DNA of 64,000 nucleotides from an uncultured Christensenella sp. (GTDB lineage: Bacteria > Bacillota > Clostridia > Christensenellales > UBA1242): positions 62,001-126,000 of the forward strand of contig CAJUGX010000003.1 of the NCBI GenBank assembly GCA_910586385.1, given 5' to 3'. This document shows positions 32,811 to 39,890 of the stretch, piece after piece (within the stretch, counting starts at the first letter, position 1; each line of letters opens with the position of its first letter). Under the pieces are notes generated by a model. That model was given only the letters and a program-made list of their open reading frames with translations. It searched no databases and had not been told where the DNA came from. The position numbers and the translations under genes are program-made.

Positions 32811-33467
32811 TTATTTTATCTTTAATTTTTGCAATTCTGCTTTTTGCGGTTTGTCCACTCTGAAACTCTCACATGCTTTTGAGATTGCACGATTTCTGAT
32901 AAACTTGTCAGATGTTTTTTCGATTTGAAGTTTTGCTCTCTCAAAGTTGAATGTGCAAAGTTCTGCATATAGCCAACTGATTGCCATTTTGACATAATAA
33001 TTATTTTGCTTTATTTTTTCAATCCTTGCCAAGATGTCCTCGAGTTTGTCTGTTTTGAGGAAGTTTCTCATCATTGAGACAAGCCCAACTCTGACATAAA
33101 ACTCTCGATTGTCAGAGAGGAGATTGCAGAAGTATTTATATGATTTTTCACCAGTCAACTTCTTCAAGGCAGAGACGATGCAGTCGCAAGTTGCCCAGTT
33201 GTCGATATATGGCAAGATGTTTTGAAGATACTCAAGTTGCTCATCTTCTGACTTTATCTGACCAGCAGCAAATCCATAGAGCAAGATTTCTTCGTGGGTA
33301 AGCGCTCCATCAAGGTCGATATACTCAGGCTCAACCTCTTTTGCAAACTTTTTGAGGATTGGTATGCGGACTCCAACAATTTCATATTTTGAAGTTATGA
33401 ATTTTTTGTTGAACTCTGCATATCCGAAATCGCTGTTGTCTTTGATATATTTCTTTACATTTATCAT
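32811..33467 (-). CDS. DNA alkylation repair protein, AlkD-like
   Basis: HEAT-repeat-like helical protein of the AlkD family, 218 residues, which in relatives excises alkylated bases. Family features include YGVRIP-like VGVRIPILKKFAKE, a helix with DNWATCDCIVS (the conserved Asp-Trp region) and YVKMAISWLYAELC. The start at 33467 follows AAGGAA on the minus strand; an ATG at 33518 lies within the upstream transporter gene. Last gene of the MarR-ABC operon, 19 bases after the transporter stop. Confidence 0.85.
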   Translation of the reverse strand: MINVKKYIKDNSDFGYAEFNKKFITSKYEIVGVRIPILKKFAKEVEPEYIDLDGALTHEEILLYGFAAGQIKSEDEQLEYLQNILPYIDNWATCDCIVSALKKLTGEKSYKYFCNLLSDNREFYVRVGLVSMMRNFLKTDKLEDILARIEKIKQNNYYVKMAISWLYAELCTFNFERAKLQIEKTSDKFIRNRAISKACESFRVDKPQKAELQKLKIK

Positions 33468-33486
33468 GGGTATTTTTCCTTGAAAT

Positions 33487-35634
33487 TTATTCTCGTCTGA
33501 GAGATTCGACAGGATCAAGTTTGGCTGCTTTGCTTGCAGGGTAGAGCCCTGACAACATGCTTATCACAATTGAGACTCCCATTGCAACAAGGAAGTACCA
33601 CCATCGATATGAAAGAGGGGCTAAGCCAATTGTAAATTTGAGCACAAGCCAAATAATCAAGGTGAGGAGAAGATTGAAGATGATTCCCATCAATCCACTT
33701 AGCACGCCTACAAGGAAACTCTCAGATGTGAAAATTCTCTTGATGTCTTTTCTGCGTGCGCCAATTGACTTCAGCACGCCAATTTCTTTTGTTCTTTCAG
33801 TGACGCTCATATAAAGCACAACAAGAATCATCATGGCAGATACAAGAAGTGAAATGCAAGAGATGACGGTGAGTGAAGTGCCAACTGTGCTTGACATACT
33901 TGAAAACATGCCGGCGAGGCTGTCTTCAAGCGAGCCTGCATATTTTGACTTTGGATCAGAAAGATAATCATTGATTTTGTCTGTTATACTCTTAGAACCG
34001 GTGTGAATGTAGATATTTGTAGGTGCAAACATTCCTTCTGCCTTTTCGTTGAAAAGTGCCTCAAGATATTTGTAGTCAATATAAGCTACCAAGAAATCTG
34101 ACATAACTGATGTATCCATGATTCCACAGATTTTGTCTATGAAAGTGAAGGATGTACCATCTGGAAGACGAAGGTTTATTTGGACTTTTTTGCCAATTAT
34201 ATTGTCAGAGCTTTCATTTGGAAAAAGTTTGTAAATGGCCTTTGTAAACATAAATCCACCACCATTTTTTGGATAACCATCTTCTCTTTCGATTTTTCCG
34301 TCTTTGTAAGTGGTTTCTTGGCTCATTGTACCTTTGATTACATTGCTTTCGCTGTAATAAGGTGGGATTGAATAAAGATAGTAGATGTTTTTTGGGTTTT
34401 CTTTTTCGAAGTCGTCTCTGTCTGTGACAGTTGCTTCTGGCAAAACCATGGTCATAAGAGAGAAACCGAAATCGATATTGTCATCATTGACTTCAAATTG
34501 GAGAAATGAGTTGATGTCGGCTTTGAGTTCTTCTTGGAGAAATGAGTTGATGTCGGCTTTGAGTTCTTCTATGTCTGTGTCTGTAAATTTCAGTTTGTCA
34601 TACTGCAAAGCGTCAGCCATTGAGTTTGTCTTTTTTGAGACGGTGACAATCTTTGGGTTTGAGTATGACTTCATGGTGTTGTCAATGAAGTCGTTGATAC
34701 CAGAACTGAAACTCATCATAAGAATCAAACTGCCTATTCCGATTGCAACGCCAAATGCCATCAAGAAGTTTTTGACTCTGCTTGCCCACATGTTGTGGAA
34801 GGAGAGTCTTATTGCTGAAATCAAAGAAAGGTTTTGTCTTTCTTTTCCAATTTTTTTCTTTTTTGGTTTGTCTGCATCGAGATCAATTTTTGGGATGACA
34901 AGAGTTGGCTCATCGTCATCAACTTCTTTCACATTTTTCTTATAGTCTTTGTTGATGTGGTCGTTTACGATTTTTCCGTCAGCGATTTCAACAACTCGTG
35001 AGGATACGGATGCAACTTTTTCTGAGTGGGTGACCATAATCACCAATTTCCCATCATCAGCGATTTCTTTCAATATGTCGAGAATTTGCATAGAAGTCTG
35101 ACTGTCGAGCGCGCCAGTAGGTTCGTCCGCAATGATGATTTCTGGATCATTGATAAGTGCTCTTGCGATTGCAACTCTTTGTTTTTGTCCACCAGAGAGT
35201 TGTGATGGTTTTTTCTTCAGTTGGCTGTGAAGTCCAACTTTTCGAAGCATCTCAGTTGCTTTTTTGACTTTCTCTTTTTCGCTTACATTTGAAAGAGTCA
35301 GGGCAAGGGTGACATTATCCAAAATTGAAAGATGAGAAATCAAATTGAATGACTGAAAAACAAAGCCGACTTTGTTTTTGCGATATTTGTCAAGCCCTTT
35401 TTCATTGAGATTTTTGAGATCTTCGCCGTCAGCGATGATTTGCCCAGAGAAATCTGAGTCCAAACCGCCAATGAGATTCATGAGGGTGGATTTTCCGCTT
35501 CCACTCTCACCAACGATTGAAACAAGTTCACCTTTTTCAAACTCAACATTGATGTCATAAAGAGCTTGAAAAGTTTCTCTGTTATCAAGTTTGTATGTCT
35601 TGTTGACACCAATAAGAGACAGTTTCTTCTCCAT
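33487..35634 (-). CDS. MacB-like ABC transporter, fused ATPase and FtsX-type permease
   Basis: A 715-residue fusion of an ATP-binding domain and a MacB/FtsX-type permease. ATPase motifs: Walker A GESGSGKST at 42-50, signature LSGGQKQR near 143 and Walker B IIIADEPTGALD near 166. The permease has one N-terminal helix near 290, a large extracytoplasmic domain (about 320-570) and three C-terminal helices, the MacB topology. Such systems export peptides, macrolides or lipoproteins. The extracytoplasmic domain has an exact 12-residue tandem duplication. AGGAGGAG lies before ATG. It lies between marR and the AlkD-like gene. Confidence 0.92.
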   Translation of the reverse strand: MEKKLSLIGVNKTYKLDNRETFQALYDINVEFEKGELVSIVGESGSGKSTLMNLIGGLDSDFSGQIIADGEDLKNLNEKGLDKYRKNKVGFVFQSFNLISHLSILDNVTLALTLSNVSEKEKVKKATEMLRKVGLHSQLKKKPSQLSGGQKQRVAIARALINDPEIIIADEPTGALDSQTSMQILDILKEIADDGKLVIMVTHSEKVASVSSRVVEIADGKIVNDHINKDYKKNVKEVDDDEPTLVIPKIDLDADKPKKKKIGKERQNLSLISAIRLSFHNMWASRVKNFLMAFGVAIGIGSLILMMSFSSGINDFIDNTMKSYSNPKIVTVSKKTNSMADALQYDKLKFTDTDIEELKADINSFLQEELKADINSFLQFEVNDDNIDFGFSLMTMVLPEATVTDRDDFEKENPKNIYYLYSIPPYYSESNVIKGTMSQETTYKDGKIEREDGYPKNGGGFMFTKAIYKLFPNESSDNIIGKKVQINLRLPDGTSFTFIDKICGIMDTSVMSDFLVAYIDYKYLEALFNEKAEGMFAPTNIYIHTGSKSITDKINDYLSDPKSKYAGSLEDSLAGMFSSMSSTVGTSLTVISCISLLVSAMMILVVLYMSVTERTKEIGVLKSIGARRKDIKRIFTSESFLVGVLSGLMGIIFNLLLTLIIWLVLKFTIGLAPLSYRWWYFLVAMGVSIVISMLSGLYPASKAAKLDPVESLRRE
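34498..34569. repeat. Exact 36-bp tandem duplication inside the MacB-like gene
   Basis: Two identical copies (34498-34533 and 34534-34569) back to back. The length is a multiple of three, so it adds 12 residues (EELKADINSFLQ, repeated) without shifting the frame. Absence of any mismatch points to a recent event. Confidence 0.9.
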
Positions 35635-35646
35635 ATATTTCTCCTC

Positions 35647-36075
35647 CTACAAATTGGTCAATAGTTCTGAATTTATGTAAATTTGTCGACATACTTTTTT
35701 GAAAGTTTCCAGATCTTCTTGAGGTATGTTTTCAAAAAGTTTTGCGACATATTGTCTGTCAATTTCCTCAACCTTTTTTGCCAATGCAAGCCCTCTTTTG
35801 GTAAGTCTTATGACAGAATCAAGATTTTTGCTTTGAGAAACTTCAACATATCCTTTTTCTTGCATTTTTCCAATGATTCTGCTTGTATGTGCTTTGTTGC
35901 AACCAATAAATTCTGACAACTCTTGTTGAGAATGAAACTCCTTGATTGTCAAGACTTTCAAAAACACCAGATAGCCAGCACCAATATCATATTCTTTTGT
36001 GAGTTTTGTCACATATGCAGTGTGAAACTTTTTTATGTTGAACAACTTTGAAAAATCGTATTCTTTGTTTTCCAT
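35647..36075 (-). CDS. MarR family transcriptional regulator
   Basis: A 142-residue winged-helix regulator. The HTH (QQELSEFIGCNKAHTSRII, positions 35875-35931) and the wing (GYVEVSQSKNLDSVIRLTKRG region) are typical. GGGAAG lies upstream of ATG on the minus strand. It is the first gene of an operon with the MacB-like exporter and AlkD-like protein and is preceded by a palindromic operator over its own -35 box, so it probably represses the operon and responds to a drug or oxidant. Confidence 0.92.
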   Translation of the reverse strand: MENKEYDFSKLFNIKKFHTAYVTKLTKEYDIGAGYLVFLKVLTIKEFHSQQELSEFIGCNKAHTSRIIGKMQEKGYVEVSQSKNLDSVIRLTKRGLALAKKVEEIDRQYVAKLFENIPQEDLETFKKVCRQIYINSELLTNL

Positions 36076-36110
36076 ATCTTCCCTTTTGTTAAAATTTTTT
36101 AACTAAAAAT

Positions 36111-36142
36111 AATATATCATATATAAGTTGTCTAGTCAACTT
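36111..36142 (-). promoter_or_regulatory. marR promoter with overlapping palindromic operator
   Basis: On the minus strand TTGACT (36139-36134), 17-base spacer and TATATT (36116-36111). The near-perfect palindrome AAGTTGTCTAGTCAACTT at 36125-36142 covers the -35 box, the layout of MarR autorepression. Confidence 0.7.
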
Positions 36143-36182
36143 ATTTGAATATTTCACATTGTTTGTGTATATAAAAATTTGG

Positions 36183-36211
36183 TTGTAATTTTTGCGGCAG
36201 TGTGATATAAT
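36183..36211 (+). promoter_or_regulatory. Sigma-A promoter of the heavy-metal exporter gene
   Basis: TTGTAA, 17-base spacer, perfect TATAAT, 25 bases before ATG 36237. Divergent from the marR promoter; the operator lies 41 bases upstream. Confidence 0.7.
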
Positions 36212-36236
36212 GTGCTAGAAAAATTGGGGAGAAGAG

Positions 36237-37250
36237 ATGGCAGGAGTTTATGTAGATAGTCTGTATGATGCCGTGGTAGATTGCCTTAAGGTGCTGCCTA
36301 TCCTTTTTCTTGCTTATCTTCTGGTTTCATATCTTTCTCATGACCACAGTCACAAATTTGGAAAGTTTCTCTCAAAAGGGAAAAAGACCAGTGTAATTTA
36401 TGCATCATTTTTGGGTTGTGTGCCTCAGTGTGGTTTTTCGTCAGTCATTGCAGATTTTTACTCTCAGACAAAAGTCTCTCTCGGGACAGTGGTTGCGGTG
36501 TTTATTGCAACATCTGATGAAGCAATTCCGCTTATGTTGACTGAAAGAAAGTCTGTGCTTTATATGTTGCTTCTGATTGCAGTGAAAGTTGTTTTGGCTC
36601 TGTTGTGGGGATATGCAATTGACGGATGTGTCGCTTTGATTTCTAAACTTAAGAAAAAGCATGCAAGTACGACCGAGACTGGAGCACAACAAGGTCATGT
36701 CCATGAAGAAGAGCACTCTCATCATGAAGAACATTGTCATCATGACCACGGACATCATCACTCATGTGGACACATCCACACTGAGGAGTGTGCTGATGAC
36801 TGTGGACATGAAAAAGCATGTTGTGTGGACAATGTCTTTCTGGATGCTTATTATCACACCTTTGAGATTGTAATCTATATTTTTGTTGCAACCTTTATTT
36901 TGAATTTGCTGATTGGATATGCACAATATGCTGGCGTTGATGTCATATCAAAGATTCTCACTGACAGCATGTACATTCAAGTGCTTGTTGCAGCTGTTGT
37001 GGGACTTATTCCAAATTGTGCCTCTTCGGTTTTGCTTGTCGAACTTTATCTGTCGGGTTCATTGTGCTTTGCTGCACTTGTTGCGGGGCTTACTTCCTGT
37101 GCGGGAGTGGGGATGATTATCCTCTGGACAAAAAACAGAAAGAAGCCTCTCAAAAATCTTGGCATACTTCTTTTGCAGTTTGCAATTGGAATTGCTTCGG
37201 GGATGCTTTTGACATTGCTTCCATCTTCAATTCAATTCATTTCTATATAA
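36237..37250 (+). CDS. Putative heavy-metal/manganese exporter (ArsP_2-like, His-rich loop)
   Basis: A 337-residue polytopic membrane protein resembling the ten-helix ArsP_2 (putative manganese transporter) family. Two related halves each contain a GLIPNCASS/GCVPQCGFSS-type motif (GCVPQCGFSS near 60, GLIPNCASS near 258), an internal repeat consistent with pseudo-twofold symmetry. Between them lies a cytoplasmic or external loop (about 145-200) with very many His, Glu and Cys, a likely metal-binding buffer. GGGAGAAG precedes ATG. The transported ion is unproven. Confidence 0.8.
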   Translation: MAGVYVDSLYDAVVDCLKVLPILFLAYLLVSYLSHDHSHKFGKFLSKGKKTSVIYASFLGCVPQCGFSSVIADFYSQTKVSLGTVVAVFIATSDEAIPLMLTERKSVLYMLLLIAVKVVLALLWGYAIDGCVALISKLKKKHASTTETGAQQGHVHEEEHSHHEEHCHHDHGHHHSCGHIHTEECADDCGHEKACCVDNVFLDAYYHTFEIVIYIFVATFILNLLIGYAQYAGVDVISKILTDSMYIQVLVAAVVGLIPNCASSVLLVELYLSGSLCFAALVAGLTSCAGVGMIILWTKNRKKPLKNLGILLLQFAIGIASGMLLTLLPSSIQFISI

Positions 37251-37251
37251 T

Positions 37252-37287
37252 AAAAAATTCCACCGATGTAGAATGGGTGGATTTTTT
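37252..37287 (+). terminator. Intrinsic terminator after the exporter gene
   Basis: TCCACC / GGTGGA stem flanked by A and T runs, followed by T6. Confidence 0.7.
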
Positions 37288-37353
37288 ATTTATTATACTG
37301 TGCAAGCAAGGGGATATCGAATTGAGTTACGTCTATAGAAACACACGTGTGTG

Positions 37354-37605
37354 TCAGCCATTCAATCCGTTTGCCTGTCTTTCCATGTTTTCAACAACGA
37401 TGTCTTGAATATCTCCAAGGCTGTCAGCGTATTCAAGCAATTTCCAAGGAGTGTTTGTATGGAAATGGATTTTGATAAGTTCGTCATCGCCAACGACCAA
37501 GAGGCAGTCGCCAGCCATGTTTTTTGTGATATAATCTTTGATTGTTTCATCTGACAAATCATGTCCTTCAATCAAAAGTTGGGTATCAAATTTGTATTCT
37601 ATCAT
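37354..37605 (-). CDS. Short standalone FakA/DhaK-like domain protein
   Basis: An 83-residue protein matching the region of FakA (DAK2-type fatty acid kinase) that contains GDCLLVVGDDELIKIHFHTN and ends with DIVVENMERQ. In full-length FakA this segment follows the kinase domains; here it is alone, without any DAK2 ATP-binding domain. Similar short stand-alone proteins exist in Firmicutes under the name kinase to dihydroxyacetone kinase. AAGGAGA precedes ATG on the minus strand. Last gene after the DivIVA-like gene. Function unknown; not a complete kinase. Confidence 0.75.
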   Translation of the reverse strand: MIEYKFDTQLLIEGHDLSDETIKDYITKNMAGDCLLVVGDDELIKIHFHTNTPWKLLEYADSLGDIQDIVVENMERQANGLNG

Positions 37606-37623
37606 GATTTTCTCCTTTGTTTT

Positions 37624-38241
37624 TTAGCCTTCTTGATTGTAGAAATCAAAGGCTTTCATAATCTCTTCCAAGTCATCGGTTGGATTGAGTGCTTCTTCAA
37701 AACTGAAAGCATCGTTTGACTTTGGTGCTTGTTTGTTTAATGGAATCTTTACTTCCTTTGGGGTGTCTTGTTCTTTTCTATATTCTTGCATTTTTGACAA
37801 GAGTGCTCTCATGCTGTCATTTCCAGAGTTTACGGAGTAGGTGACAGTTGGAGTTTTCTTGATGTCATTCTTTGCAGATGTGATGATGTTTGAAAATTCG
37901 TTTACTATGTCCAAAAATTGAGATTCGTTTCTCAGTTGTGGAAAACGAAGGTTGAGCTCTCCAATGAGAAGTTCGAGCTTGTCCATAACAAGACCATATA
38001 TTTTCTTTGAGCCTTCTTCTTGAAATTGTTGTTGTTTCTCAATGACATTCAAAGCATTTATGATGTTTTTCTCTTTGTTTTCAAGTTCGATACGTTCGTT
38101 TCTTGCGTCAAGCAACTTTCGTTCGCTTTCCAATGCCTTAAGTTTTTCTGACATCAGTCTTGCCTCATAGTTTGCTTTGAGTTTCTGAATGTACGAATCA
38201 ACTTCATTCCGGTTGTAACCATTTATTTCTTGCTGAAACAT
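37624..38241 (-). CDS. DivIVA-like coiled-coil protein
   Basis: A 205-residue protein with the DivIVA N-terminal signature (FQQEINGYNRNEVDSYIQKL), followed by a long coiled coil (about residues 20-100) rich in Glu, Lys, Arg and Leu and a less ordered C-terminal region. DivIVA proteins mark curved membranes at poles and septa; related GpsB-type proteins coordinate wall synthesis. I chose ATG 38241 because the DivIVA motif starts here; a longer frame upstream overlaps the next gene. Two bases separate it from the membrane protein gene upstream. Confidence 0.8.
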   Translation of the reverse strand: MFQQEINGYNRNEVDSYIQKLKANYEARLMSEKLKALESERKLLDARNERIELENKEKNIINALNVIEKQQQFQEEGSKKIYGLVMDKLELLIGELNLRFPQLRNESQFLDIVNEFSNIITSAKNDIKKTPTVTYSVNSGNDSMRALLSKMQEYRKEQDTPKEVKIPLNKQAPKSNDAFSFEEALNPTDDLEEIMKAFDFYNQEG

Positions 38242-38243
38242 TC

Positions 38244-38723
38244 TCAAATTCCTTTTTTTATATTTAATATAATCGACACTGTTAATTGTACCAAAAACAC
38301 GCAACCAAAAGCAATAAAAATCGGGGTGGTTATCAAACTTTTTGAGAGCAAATAGGCATAAAGACTCAAGAAACTTATCGAATAAGCAAGAATCAAATGA
38401 AACTTCTGGTGGCAAAGGATGAAGGTTGCAAGCGAGGCAAGGACAAAAGAAATGGCAATGAAAAAGATGGCATAGTTTCTTAAGTCCATCAAATAAAAGA
38501 TAAAACCATTTGCACCGATGTTTGTCAAAAGAGAACCTAAATAAATTGCGCTGTCCAATTTGAAAAGAAGTCCTCTTGAGAGTTCATATGCACCAATGCA
38601 CAGGCAAAACGAATAAAACCATAGATTTGGAATATTTAGGTGAAGAAAACTCATAAGTGTCAGTCCCACAAAAAGAAGAAGGTTGCCAAGTGCAATGCCT
38701 CGCAGCAGCCATGTTTTCTTCAA
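38244..38723 (-). CDS. Hypothetical polytopic membrane protein
   Basis: About 160 residues with five or six hydrophobic segments and few loops; family not recognised. TTG 38723 (MKKTWLLRGIALGN) is nine bases after AGGAAGG on the minus strand. An in-frame ATG at 38744 gives seven more residues but has no ribosome binding site. It is the first gene of a cluster with the DivIVA-like and FakA-domain genes, suggesting a membrane or division-related role, which is only inference. Confidence 0.7.
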   Translation of the reverse strand: MKKTWLLRGIALGNLLLFVGLTLMSFLHLNIPNLWFYSFCLCIGAYELSRGLLFKLDSAIYLGSLLTNIGANGFIFYLMDLRNYAIFFIAISFVLASLATFILCHQKFHLILAYSISFLSLYAYLLSKSLITTPIFIAFGCVFLVQLTVSIILNIKKGI

Positions 38724-38775
38724 TCCTACAATCCTTCCTCTCATGATTTCAGTATGTCAAAAAAGGCAGGGTTTT

Positions 38776-38806
38776 AATCAAAAAAGATTGAACATTGCCA
38801 ATCTTT
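38776..38806 (-). terminator. Intrinsic terminator of lgt
   Basis: AAAGATTG / CAATCTTT, 8-bp stem with an eight-base loop; on the minus strand the stem is followed by T residues directly after the lgt stop. Confidence 0.75.
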
Positions 38807-39631
38807 CTAAAAATCACTTTTGATTATTTCAATGATGCGATCTGTCACATCCTTTTTCTTTCTGGTTCGGATGGTGTTGAATATTATGATTGCAAGTCCT
38901 ATGGCGATGAAGATTATGCTTAGCACTTGTGACACACGCATTGCACCAAGGTAGAGACTGTCTGTCCTCAAACCTTCAATCCATGCTCTGCCAATGCCAT
39001 AGAAGATGAGATAATATGCGGCGATCATACCATTGCTTTTGAATTTCACCTTAAGGAGCAACGTCAAGAGGATGGCAAAGGTTGCAAAGTTCCACAGGCT
39101 CTCATAAAAGAAGGTTGCAAGGTGCCATTCACCGATATTCTCGATGTAAACAGCGAATGGAAACCACTGCATATTTGGATTTGTTACTTCGATTCCAAAT
39201 GCTTCTTGGTTGAAGAAATTTCCCCATCTGCCGACACCTTGTGCGAAAATCATTGCAATCATAACTATGTCAGCAAGTGCAAAGAAGTTTTTCTTGTGAA
39301 TGACGCTGTACAAAAGCACTCCAAGTCCACCGCCAATAAGTCCGCCGTAGAGAGCGAGCCCGCCTTCCCAGATTTTGAATACATCTACAAAATTTGTGTA
39401 ATTGTCAAGGCTAAACAAAACATAATAGATTCTTGCTCCGATGATTGCGAGTGGAATGACATAAAGTGCAAGGGTGAGGATATTGTCTGAGGTGAAACCT
39501 CTTTTCTTTGCAAGCAGACATGTTATCAATACGCCAAGAAAATATGACAGCGCACTGATTATGCCATAGAATTTTATATCAAGACCAAAAAGTGAAAAAC
39601 CACTTGGGATAGATAGTAGCAAATTTTCCAT
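38807..39631 (-). CDS. lgt: Prolipoprotein diacylglyceryl transferase
   Basis: Membrane enzyme transferring diacylglycerol to the lipobox Cys of prolipoproteins. 274 residues, seven hydrophobic segments. Family motifs: FYGIISALSY, IIGARIYYV, WEGGLALYGGLIGG and the Lgt signature GRWGNFFNQEAFG. AGAGGAA lies before ATG on the minus strand, with a consensus promoter further upstream. Monocistronic. Confidence 0.96.
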   Translation of the reverse strand: MENLLLSIPSGFSLFGLDIKFYGIISALSYFLGVLITCLLAKKRGFTSDNILTLALYVIPLAIIGARIYYVLFSLDNYTNFVDVFKIWEGGLALYGGLIGGGLGVLLYSVIHKKNFFALADIVMIAMIFAQGVGRWGNFFNQEAFGIEVTNPNMQWFPFAVYIENIGEWHLATFFYESLWNFATFAILLTLLLKVKFKSNGMIAAYYLIFYGIGRAWIEGLRTDSLYLGAMRVSQVLSIIFIAIGLAIIIFNTIRTRKKKDVTDRIIEIIKSDF

Positions 39632-39658
39632 ATTTCCTCTTTAAGAATTTATGTAACA

Positions 39659-39687
39659 AGTATAAAAAAAATAAACTCTGATGTCAA
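39659..39687 (-). promoter_or_regulatory. Sigma-A promoter of lgt
   Basis: On the minus strand: consensus TTGACA (39687-39682), 17-base spacer and TATACT (39664-39659), 28 bases before the lgt start codon. Confidence 0.75.
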
Positions 39688-39818
39688 ACAAAACGACATC
39701 TTTGGCAGATTTAACAAAAAATAAGGGGGATATGACACATGATACAAAAGTTTTTTTAACTTTTTTTTGATATGAGGAAAAGAAAAATCAAGCTATGATT
39801 TAATTGCTTGCATTTTAC

Positions 39819-39846
39819 TTGACACAAATGGTCATAATGATATAGT
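39819..39846 (+). promoter_or_regulatory. Sigma-A promoter of the surface-protein operon
   Basis: Consensus TTGACA, 16-base spacer and TATAGT, with a second TATAAT five bases further on. 45 bases before ATG 39891. The 259-base gap to lgt holds only this and the divergent lgt promoter. Confidence 0.65.
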
Positions 39847-39890
39847 ATAATTTTGTCAAAAATTGTAAAACTTACAAAGGAAATTGAGAT

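Noticed and set aside
34385..34945. Long plus-strand open frame opposite the MacB-like gene
   Set aside because: It is a shadow of the minus-strand coding sequence, without ribosome binding site or family match.
36212..36236. Manganese (yybP-ykoY) riboswitch before the metal exporter
   Set aside because: The leader is about 20 bases, too short for that structure.
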